The notes below the pieces were generated by a model that had not been told where the DNA came from, searched no databases, and was given only the letters and a program-made list of their open reading frames with translations. DNA of 64,000 bases, taken from assembly GCF_004843725.1 (NCBI RefSeq), contig NZ_CP039451.1, positions 2,168,501-2,232,500 on the forward strand, given 5' to 3'. This document shows, piece after piece, positions 27,008-34,896 of this stretch (its first letter is position 1; each line of letters begins with the position of its first letter). This stretch comes from Psychroserpens sp. NJDZ02 (GTDB lineage: Bacteria > Bacteroidota > Bacteroidia > Flavobacteriales > Flavobacteriaceae). Made by a program: the position numbers and the translations under genes.

Positions 27008-29344
27008 ATGAAAAAAACAGTATATATTTTAGTTTTATCTCTTTTCCTTATCTCTTGTGGAAAAAAAACAATAACAACACAAGCTAGTGTTACTACGGTA
27101 TCTAATATAGAAGCATTAAATAGCGCTATTAAAGATGCTAAGCCTGGTGATAATATTGTGTTGGCTAATGGAACTTATAAGGATTTTGAAATAAAATTTA
27201 GAGGAAAAGGAACTGAAGACAATCCAATAACCTTAAAGGCGGAAACGGCAGGTAAAGTGTCCATTGAAGGACAGTCGTATTTGAAATTTGGAGGGGAATA
27301 CTTAGTGGTTGAAGGGTTGCATTTTAAAAATGGATTTTCACCATCTAGTGCTGTAATAGATTTTAAAATTAGTCATAAGGATGCGCCGGATGAAATCGCT
27401 GACCATTGTAAGGTGACTAATTGTGTTATTGAAGATTTTAATAAGCCTAAAAGGGATAATAGTGATTTATGGGTGCAATTTTGGGGAAGACATAATGAGT
27501 TGAGCAATAGTTATATTGCAGGTAAAACAAACAGAGGCCCAACAGTAAGAGTTAGTATAGAAGGTGTTGAAAGTATTAATAATTATCATCAAATTATTAA
27601 TAATCATTTTGGACCAAGACCTGTAAAAGGTGGGCCAAGCGGAGAAACTATTCAATTAGGTAATAGTTATACGTCTATGTCTCCAAGCCATACTATGGTT
27701 GCTAATAATTTATTTGAAGAATGTAATGGTGAAGTTGAGGTGATTTCTAGTAAAACTAATTTCAACGAGTTTAGAAATAATGTGTTTTATAAAAGTGAGG
27801 GGTCTTTAGTGACACGTCATGGTAATTACTGTAAAATCGATGGGAATTATTTTATAGGTGATGGTGTAAACGAGAATTATGGTGGGATTAGAATAATTAA
27901 CACAGGGCATTGGGTTACAAATAATTTCTTTTACAATTTAAAAGGGAAAAGCTTTAGAAGTCCTTTAGCGGTTATGAATGGAATTCCTAAATCACCATTA
28001 AACCGTTACAACCAAGTCACAGATGTGGTTGTTGCTTATAATACTTACGTTAATTGTAGTTCGCCTTGGCAATTTGGTGTGGGTACAAATATCGCGCAAG
28101 CGGATGTGTTACCAAAATCAGAAATTAGATCGGCTCGAGCAATTAGAACAACGGTTGCTAATAACGTTGTGTATAATGAAAAAGGGTTGGAAGCTATTGT
28201 TGTGGAAAACGATAAAGCAGACGGTGTAACATTTGTAAATAATGTAGTCGATAATAAAGGCGTGTCGTTTAATGATTTTGATGGTGGTATTATAGCGGCC
28301 TCTTTAGAGTTGAAAAAGTTAACGGATAATCTGTTTTTACCAATAGGAGTTCCTGAAGAAATAAAAGCTTATAAAGGTTTCGATTTTAATACGATTGAGA
28401 AAGACTTATTTGGAACGTCAAGAATAGATAATACCAGTATTGGTGCAGTAATCGGCACAGAGGTTGGTAGTCCTAATATTTTGGATAAATCTAAATACGG
28501 AACAACTTGGTATTCAAATGAAGCAGAAGTGAAAGCTCCAGTAACGCATGTTGTAAACGAAGCAGAGGATTTACAAGCTAAAATAAATGAAGCTAATAGT
28601 GGGGATATTATCGCTATAGCGGAAGGTAGTTATGCTTTTAAGAAGGCTTTAATAATTAATAAAGCAATTACAATACAATCTCAAGGAGAAAAGAAGGCTA
28701 AGTTAGTATATGTGGGACCGTCTGAGACACCATTGTTTTCATTGCAATCTAAAGGTAAATTAACAATTAATAATATTGTTTTAGAAGGGAATGAAAATAA
28801 TTATGCCTTTGCAAGTTTAAAAGAAAACATGGCTAACCACTTCGGTCTAACAGTTTCAAATACTGAAATTAGTGATTTTGACTATGTGTTAAAAGTGTAT
28901 AAAGAATCATTTTCAGAGCGTATTACTTTTGAGAATACGGCAATCACAAACTGTGAAAATGGATTAGAATTATCAGAGGAAACCAACGATAAAGGAGATT
29001 ATAATACAGAGTATTTAACCATTAATAACTGTCATTTTGATAATGTAAAAGCAAATGTGATTGATTATTATAGAGGGGGGTATGACGAGTCTACTATCGG
29101 CGGAAACCTTCTAATCACGAATAGTACTTTTATTAATTGTGGAGCTAAAGAAAAGAACAAAACATTATTGAATCATAACGGGATTGTAAATGTGAATATC
29201 ACTAAAAACACATTTAAAAACAACAAAGTACAGTTTGTCTCTACATTATGGGGAGCAAAAAATAATGTAGAGTCCGAAAACACTCTAGTTAATTCAGGGC
29301 AAATTAACACGGAAGAGAATTTGAAAATGAAATTGATGTATTAA
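27008..29344 (+). CDS. PL6-family alginate lyase, lipoprotein (first copy)
   Basis: Predicted surface or periplasmic alginate lyase of 778 residues. Lipobox LISC with Cys17. The N-terminal catalytic parallel beta-helix (about 28-400) is of the chondroitinase B/PL6 type, with the conserved segments NHFGPRPVKGGPSGETIQLG, EVEVISSKT (candidate base Lys249) and LVTRHGNYCKIDGNYFIGDG (candidate acid Arg270), and Glu213, Glu242 and Glu244 as likely calcium ligands. A second beta-helix of unknown role covers about 500-778. It starts unit 1 and is followed two bases later by a heparinase II/III-type lyase. It is a paralogue of the PL6 gene at 34897. Confidence 0.9.
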   Translation: MKKTVYILVLSLFLISCGKKTITTQASVTTVSNIEALNSAIKDAKPGDNIVLANGTYKDFEIKFRGKGTEDNPITLKAETAGKVSIEGQSYLKFGGEYLVVEGLHFKNGFSPSSAVIDFKISHKDAPDEIADHCKVTNCVIEDFNKPKRDNSDLWVQFWGRHNELSNSYIAGKTNRGPTVRVSIEGVESINNYHQIINNHFGPRPVKGGPSGETIQLGNSYTSMSPSHTMVANNLFEECNGEVEVISSKTNFNEFRNNVFYKSEGSLVTRHGNYCKIDGNYFIGDGVNENYGGIRIINTGHWVTNNFFYNLKGKSFRSPLAVMNGIPKSPLNRYNQVTDVVVAYNTYVNCSSPWQFGVGTNIAQADVLPKSEIRSARAIRTTVANNVVYNEKGLEAIVVENDKADGVTFVNNVVDNKGVSFNDFDGGIIAASLELKKLTDNLFLPIGVPEEIKAYKGFDFNTIEKDLFGTSRIDNTSIGAVIGTEVGSPNILDKSKYGTTWYSNEAEVKAPVTHVVNEAEDLQAKINEANSGDIIAIAEGSYAFKKALIINKAITIQSQGEKKAKLVYVGPSETPLFSLQSKGKLTINNIVLEGNENNYAFASLKENMANHFGLTVSNTEISDFDYVLKVYKESFSERITFENTAITNCENGLELSEETNDKGDYNTEYLTINNCHFDNVKANVIDYYRGGYDESTIGGNLLITNSTFINCGAKEKNKTLLNHNGIVNVNITKNTFKNNKVQFVSTLWGAKNNVESENTLVNSGQINTEENLKMKLMY

Positions 29345-29345
29345 T

Positions 29346-31568
29346 ATGAAGTCAATAACACTACTTTTTATAAGTTTATTAGGATGGTTTCAAACTGTTG
29401 AAGGGCAAACGATACCTTCTGATAAGGTTTTGTCTAATCAAGATTTAGCATCTTATTTAACAAGCACTGTTCAACAAGATTTAAAAACTAACGGAGCTAT
29501 TTCTGAAGCGGACTTAGCACGGTTTTTTAGAACAAAATTTACGGAACGTTATTTCTATAATTGGGAAACTAACGAGAAGCGATTTAAGGAATACACAGAG
29601 ATTTATCCTGAGGCCAAAATAAATCATACAGAACGCGCATTGGATCATTTGGCAAAATTTCCCGCGAAAGCGCAATGGGAATTGCCTTTTAATTATCAAA
29701 ACGGAGATCCAGTAAATGCTTATGCTTTGCGCCATTTGGCTAGGCAGCATAAAATGATAGATATTGGATACTATTATTTTTACCAGAATAAAGACGAGCA
29801 ATATCTTGATTATTTTACAGAACAATTAGCGTCTTTAAATACAGCCTTAGTCAATAAACAATATGAACGTATTGAAGATGGTAATGGCGTGTATGAGGCC
29901 TTTCGTTCTGGATACCGTATGATTAATTGGTTGCAATTACACAGTTTGTTTTTAGGACAGTCTGGCTACTCTGATGCGGAGCAATTAGTGACCATTGCAA
30001 CGTTTTTACAACATGCGCAACATTTATATGAGCATAATAAAACGTTTAAATCGGGTAATCATCAAACACGAGGATTGTCGGCTTTAGCAATGCTGTCTAT
30101 TGTATTGAGAGATTTTAAAGGTGCGGACGAGTGGTATAAGCATTCTATGACGCTTTTAGGAGAGCACTTAGATAAAGAAATTAATGATGATGGGTTTCAG
30201 TTTGAGCGCACAATCCATTATCATATGAGTGATATAGGGACTTATTTTTATGTGTACCAATTAGCTAAGAAAAGCAAATTACCAATAAACCCGGTATGGG
30301 AAAACAAATTAGAGTCGTTATTTACAACACTTACTAAAATTGCATTTCCCGATAAATCAGCGCCTGTGTTGTCTGACGATACAGATGCACCTTGGGCCGT
30401 AAAAAATGATATTTCTGGAGCAATGACTTTAGGGTATTTGCTTTTTGAAGATCCTGAGATGGGATACTTTGCAAAGAATAAATTAAGTACAAAGTTTTAT
30501 TGGGATGCTAGTGCAGTACAGTTAGAGAAATTAAAAAATATTAATTCTGTAGCACCAAAACACTTGTCTTTGTCTTTTCCAGACACGGGCTATTATATAA
30601 TGCGAGAAGGTTGGAATGCTAAGGATAATATGATGGTGATTTCGGCTGGATTAGATCCTTTAAAGCCTGATCATCAACATGGTGATATTTTGGGTGTTCA
30701 AGCAATGGCTAATGGTCAAGTTGTATTACCAAATTATCAAGTCCGTTATTCATTAAAAGATTTAGAGTTGTTTAAAAACTCCATGACTAAAAATGTAGCT
30801 TTAGTCGATAACGAATTGCTTGGTAAACAATATACAAGTAATAAAGGAGGTAGCGGATTTGGTAAGTTTAAACAATTGGCACAACCAAAAGTAATTGCTT
30901 TTGATACTAGTGATCATTTAGATGTTTTTGTAGGTAGTCATGATGGTTTTGAAAACATTGGTGTAGACTATAACAGACAAGTTATTACTATTAAAAATGA
31001 TTTCTGGATTGTTAAGGATAATTTTAAGTCGAAAGACAGTCACGAATACAAACAAGTTTGGCAAGGACATTACACGGAAGAAAATGGTGCCGATTTATTG
31101 CGGTCTTCTTTTGATGATGGTTCAGGGTTGGATATTTTTCAGTTGAATACAATAGATAAAGTAGAAACAGACGGCGCAAGAGGTAAAGAGTGGTCTGTGG
31201 TGTCAAAATCGAATGCAAAACAATTCAGCTTTATAACAATTGTTTATCCTTTTGAAACTTATGACAAACGTATAGATGAGGATGCTAAAGATAAACAGTT
31301 TAGCGGTTGGAAGCTTAATGCTTCAAAGTGGATTGCTGATAATAGTGACGCTGTTTCTTTAACTAAAGAGGGGGTTTCTATGTTCTTTTCAGTTAAAACA
31401 TTAGAATTTGGTGATACTAAAATTAAGTTTGAAGAAGTTGTGGATGTGTTAGTGAATACTGGGGCTGAAGGGTTGAGGTTACAATTGCTTAGTAAAAAGG
31501 AATGTAAAGCTGAAATTACTCAGAAAGGGGTAAAGCAAAAAATTAAGTGTTCAGTAAAAGCTAATTAA
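29346..31568 (+). CDS. Heparinase II/III-family polysaccharide lyase, probably alginate-active
   Basis: Exported protein of 740 residues; signal peptide MKSITLLFISLLGWFQTVEG. An N-terminal alpha/alpha toroid covers about 30-390, and a heparinase II/III-type beta domain follows. Likely active-site segments are FKSGNHQTRG (Asn238-His239), DDGFQFERTIHYHMSD (Glu287, Tyr292, His293) and KPDHQHGDIL (His pair near 445). This layout matches alginate lyases of the PL17/PL39 type, but the sequence differs clearly from the PL17 protein at 37248, so PL39 or another heparinase II/III subfamily is possible. Substrate is inferred from the locus. It begins two bases after the PL6 stop, so the genes are tightly coupled. 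Confidence 0.75.
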   Translation: MKSITLLFISLLGWFQTVEGQTIPSDKVLSNQDLASYLTSTVQQDLKTNGAISEADLARFFRTKFTERYFYNWETNEKRFKEYTEIYPEAKINHTERALDHLAKFPAKAQWELPFNYQNGDPVNAYALRHLARQHKMIDIGYYYFYQNKDEQYLDYFTEQLASLNTALVNKQYERIEDGNGVYEAFRSGYRMINWLQLHSLFLGQSGYSDAEQLVTIATFLQHAQHLYEHNKTFKSGNHQTRGLSALAMLSIVLRDFKGADEWYKHSMTLLGEHLDKEINDDGFQFERTIHYHMSDIGTYFYVYQLAKKSKLPINPVWENKLESLFTTLTKIAFPDKSAPVLSDDTDAPWAVKNDISGAMTLGYLLFEDPEMGYFAKNKLSTKFYWDASAVQLEKLKNINSVAPKHLSLSFPDTGYYIMREGWNAKDNMMVISAGLDPLKPDHQHGDILGVQAMANGQVVLPNYQVRYSLKDLELFKNSMTKNVALVDNELLGKQYTSNKGGSGFGKFKQLAQPKVIAFDTSDHLDVFVGSHDGFENIGVDYNRQVITIKNDFWIVKDNFKSKDSHEYKQVWQGHYTEENGADLLRSSFDDGSGLDIFQLNTIDKVETDGARGKEWSVVSKSNAKQFSFITIVYPFETYDKRIDEDAKDKQFSGWKLNASKWIADNSDAVSLTKEGVSMFFSVKTLEFGDTKIKFEEVVDVLVNTGAEGLRLQLLSKKECKAEITQKGVKQKIKCSVKAN

Positions 31569-31580
31569 AATACAAAGCGA

Positions 31581-33464
31581 TTGAAAAAAGTAATATTTGT
31601 TATAGGTGTTTCAGGTTGTGGAAAAAGCACTATTGGAAAGTTGTTGTCTGAAGCATTAGATATTCCTTTTTTTGATGGTGACGATTTTCATCCGGAAAGT
31701 AATATTACAAAAATGTCTAATGGACAAGCTTTGAATGATGCTGACAGACAAGGTTGGTTAGAGACTTTAAATAACTTAGCAAAAAAGCAGCTTAATAAAG
31801 GAAGTTGTGTAATCGTATGTTCTGCTTTAAAGCAAAAGTATCGCGATTTATTAAGTCTTACTATTGAAGACGATACGGCTTGGGTGCATTTAAACGGGGC
31901 TTTTGATCAGATATTAGAAAGAGTAAATAGTAGAGCGGATCATTTTATGCCTGCCGAATTACTACAATCGCAATTTGATACTTTAGAAATTCCTAAAAAT
32001 GCGATTCAAATAGATATCAGTGCGACACCAGAAAATATTATTAAAATAATAAAACAAGAATTAATGAATACCTCAGAGTTTGGATTATTTGGTTTGGGTA
32101 TCATGGGAAAAAGCCTGTGTAGAAATTTAGCTAATAACGGTTTTAAAATTTCGATGTTTAACAGGCATGTCGATAGTGTAGAGGTTGATGTTGCTAAAAA
32201 TTTTAAAGCACAATATACTGAGTTGGCGCAAGCGGAAGCTTTTGATGATATTTCAGCCTTTGTAAATTCTTTACAACAACCAAGACGGATTATGCTAATG
32301 GTTAATGCGGGTAAAACAATAGATTATGTTATTGAAGATTTATTGCCTCATTTAACAAAAAATGATATCATAATTGACGGAGGAAATTCAAACTATAAAA
32401 AAACAAAAGAACGTTACGATTATTTAAAGACTAAGGGGGTTAATTTTATTGGGACAGGGGTTTCTGGTGGAGAAGAAGGAGCTTTAAAAGGACCATCTAT
32501 AATGCCAAGTGGTGATAAAGAAGCTTATGATAAAGTGGCGCCTTTTTTGGAAACTATTGCAGCTAAAGATAAAAACGGTTTGCCTTGTTGTACGTATGTC
32601 GGCCCAGAAGGAAGCGGTCAGTTTATTAAAATGGTGCACAATGGTGTGGAGTATGTAGAAATGCAATTGCTAGCTGAGGTAACTACTATTTTGGAGGCTT
32701 TAGGACAAAGTCCGGATGTAGTTGCTAATACTTTGGAGTCTTGGGCTGACACAGCAGATAGTTATTTACTAGAAATAACAACAGCTATTTTTAAAAAGAA
32801 AGAAGGCGACGATTGGCTGGTAAAAAAGATATTAGATAAAGCAGGTAATAAGGGGACGGGTAACTGGACGACGATTGCATCTGCGGAACTAGGAGTGCCA
32901 AGTACTTTAATTGCTTCAGCGTTGTTTTCAAGATATATTTCGTTTTATAAAGAGGAGCGAATGGAATTAAGTAAACGATTTAATTACAATACTAAATCAG
33001 ATTTAAAAATCAGTACTGATGAGGTCTTGAAAGGATATCAGTTTGCAAGAATTATTAACCATTATCAAGGGTTTAAGTTAATAGCAGAAGCTTCAAGTAA
33101 ATTTGAATGGGATTTAAATCTTAGTGAAATTGCTAGAATTTGGACTAATGGTTGCATAATTAGATCTTCTCTAATGGAGGAATTAGTTAGTGTGTTTAAG
33201 GATACAGCTAACTTATTAACTAATACAGAATTAATAACAAAGATTGATGGTTACAGACCTGCAGCTAAAAAGGTAGTGTCGGAAGCTGTTCTTAGTGATA
33301 TTGCAACACCGGCTCTAAGTGAAGCTGTTCAGTTTTTGAACGGAATAACAACAGAATATGCTTCGGCAAATGTAATCCAAGCTCAACGTGATTATTTCGG
33401 GGCGCATACGTATCTAAGGTTAGACGATGCTTCAGGTAAGTCTCATCATACCAAATGGAACTAA
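31581..33464 (+). CDS. Fusion: gluconokinase (GntK) and 6-phosphogluconate dehydrogenase (Gnd)
   Basis: One 627-residue frame starting at TTG 31581. Residues 1-161 are a complete GntK-type gluconokinase: P-loop GVSGCGKST at 9-17, FFDGDDFHPESN at 30-41 and a C-terminal RADHFMPAELLQSQFDTLE. Residues 162-627 are a full decarboxylating 6PGDH: GLFGLGIMG nucleotide-binding loop, IIDGGNSNYK, SGGEEGALKGPSIMPSG, GSGQFIKMVHNGVEY with the catalytic Lys, and the QRDYFGAHTYLR end. The join GAA TTA ATG has an internal ATG at 32064. The fused product would convert gluconate through 6-phosphogluconate to ribulose 5-phosphate and NADPH. It lies 12 bp after the lyase gene. Confidence 0.88.
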   Translation: MKKVIFVIGVSGCGKSTIGKLLSEALDIPFFDGDDFHPESNITKMSNGQALNDADRQGWLETLNNLAKKQLNKGSCVIVCSALKQKYRDLLSLTIEDDTAWVHLNGAFDQILERVNSRADHFMPAELLQSQFDTLEIPKNAIQIDISATPENIIKIIKQELMNTSEFGLFGLGIMGKSLCRNLANNGFKISMFNRHVDSVEVDVAKNFKAQYTELAQAEAFDDISAFVNSLQQPRRIMLMVNAGKTIDYVIEDLLPHLTKNDIIIDGGNSNYKKTKERYDYLKTKGVNFIGTGVSGGEEGALKGPSIMPSGDKEAYDKVAPFLETIAAKDKNGLPCCTYVGPEGSGQFIKMVHNGVEYVEMQLLAEVTTILEALGQSPDVVANTLESWADTADSYLLEITTAIFKKKEGDDWLVKKILDKAGNKGTGNWTTIASAELGVPSTLIASALFSRYISFYKEERMELSKRFNYNTKSDLKISTDEVLKGYQFARIINHYQGFKLIAEASSKFEWDLNLSEIARIWTNGCIIRSSLMEELVSVFKDTANLLTNTELITKIDGYRPAAKKVVSEAVLSDIATPALSEAVQFLNGITTEYASANVIQAQRDYFGAHTYLRLDDASGKSHHTKWN

Positions 33465-33498
33465 TAAAACAAACTAATCTTAAAAACTAACACATATT

Positions 33499-34773
33499 AT
33501 GGATGTAACAACACCTAAAAATTCATTTTTCAAAAAGATTATAGCTATCGTATTAGGTTTTGGTCCTGGTATTTTTGCTATTGGGTATACTATAGGTACT
33601 GGAAGTGTTACTTCAATGATTGTTGCAGGAAGTAAATTTAATATGCAATTATTGTGGGTGTTGCTTTTAAGTTGTTTGTTTTCTGGAATATTAATGTTTG
33701 CTTACGGAAACTATGGTTTGATAACAGGAGAAACAGCACTCTATGGTTTTAAAAAACATTTAAAATATGGTAAAGCTTTAGCTATCTTAATTATAGTTGG
33801 TATTACGTTTGGACAATGGAATTCTTTGATGGGGATTTTAGGGATTTCATCTAATATTATTTTTGAAATATTAGCAGTCAATTTTGAGGGATTGGGTGCT
33901 TATAAATATGAAACAGTTTTAATAACGGCGATTATAATTATTATTACGTTTTACTTATTGATGCTAGTTGGGAAGTATACTTTTTTTGAAAAAATATTAG
34001 TCATTTTTGTGACGTTAATGGGGTTTTCATTTTTGTTATCCTTATGTTTTGTGCAACCGCTTCCCTTAGATGTTGTTAAAGGGTTGATACCTACGATTCC
34101 GGATGTTCCAGGAGGTAAAATGTTAGTTGCGGCATTTGTTGGGACTACTATGGCGTCTGCTACATTTTTATCAAGACCATTATTTGTTAAAGGTAAAGGT
34201 TGGGACATTAAAAACTTAGGGCAACAAAAAAGAGATTCTATCACCGCAGCAATTTTAATATTTATAATTAGTGCAACTATTATGGCTGTAGCAGCTGGAG
34301 CCTTGTTTTATCAAGGAAAAGAAGTTAACAGTGTATTGGATATGGCTAATACTTTAGAGCCAGTTGCTGGAAAATGGGCTGTTACTATATTTTTCTTCGG
34401 AGCGTTAAGTGCTGGTTTGTCGTCTATATTTCCATGCCTTTTAATAGCGCCTTTATTGCTTGCAGATTATCAATCAGGAGAGTTAGATACAAGTTCTAAA
34501 CAGTTTAGAGTTGTAACTTTTGTAGCGTGTTTGGTAGCTTTGATCGGGCCTGCTTTTGGAGCAAACCCTATTGAAATTCAGATTTTATCTCAAGTGTTTA
34601 ATGTATTTGTTTTACCTCTTGTGATTTTGGGTATTATAATAATGGTGAATAGTAAAAAGGTTATGGGGAATTATAAAACCAGTCTTTTTGTCAATATTGG
34701 GTTGTTTGCAGCGTTGCTTTTTGCTTGTGTCATTTCTTATAATGGTATTATAGCCTTAACAGAATACTTTTAA
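33499..34773 (+). CDS. Divergent Nramp-fold membrane transporter lacking metal-site motifs
   Basis: Inner-membrane protein of 424 residues with about eleven hydrophobic segments and the overall order of Nramp/SLC11 transporters (GFGPGIF opening, LeuT-type fold expected). True Nramps have DPGN in helix 1 and MPH in helix 6. Here helix 1 reads GYTIGTGSVTS (about 29-39) and helix 6 reads GTTMASATFLSRPLF, so both metal-binding motifs are absent. The substrate may therefore not be Mn or Fe. It lies 34 bp after the gluconokinase-6PGDH fusion in the alginate locus. A sugar-acid substrate such as gluconate or a uronate product is a reasonable guess, with no direct proof. Confidence 0.7.
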   Translation: MDVTTPKNSFFKKIIAIVLGFGPGIFAIGYTIGTGSVTSMIVAGSKFNMQLLWVLLLSCLFSGILMFAYGNYGLITGETALYGFKKHLKYGKALAILIIVGITFGQWNSLMGILGISSNIIFEILAVNFEGLGAYKYETVLITAIIIIITFYLLMLVGKYTFFEKILVIFVTLMGFSFLLSLCFVQPLPLDVVKGLIPTIPDVPGGKMLVAAFVGTTMASATFLSRPLFVKGKGWDIKNLGQQKRDSITAAILIFIISATIMAVAAGALFYQGKEVNSVLDMANTLEPVAGKWAVTIFFFGALSAGLSSIFPCLLIAPLLLADYQSGELDTSSKQFRVVTFVACLVALIGPAFGANPIEIQILSQVFNVFVLPLVILGIIIMVNSKKVMGNYKTSLFVNIGLFAALLFACVISYNGIIALTEYF

Positions 34774-34839
34774 AATAGGTTGACTTTTTTGTGCATGGTC
34801 AAAATAGCATAGATTAGAGTTAAATGTCAATAGATTATT

Positions 34840-34890
34840 TTGGTTAGCATTAAAAATGCTTGTATATTGGTAAACCAATTTGGTAAACCA
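34840..34890 (+). promoter_or_regulatory. Promoter and tandem TGGTAAACCA operator of alginate unit 2
   Basis: TTG (34840-34842), 20-bp spacer, then TATATTGG (34863-34870, one mismatch to TAnnTTTG). The operator copies are at 34868-34877 and 34881-34890, again 13 bp apart (spacer ATT). The second copy ends six bases before the ATG of the downstream PL6 gene, so the leader is extremely short and repressor binding would block both the start site and the ribosome-binding region. Confidence 0.75.
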
Positions 34891-34896
34891 ATTTTT

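Noticed and set aside
34840-34896. Longer start for the second PL6 gene
   Set aside because: This segment holds the promoter and both operator copies, and the lipoprotein signal begins at ATG 34897.
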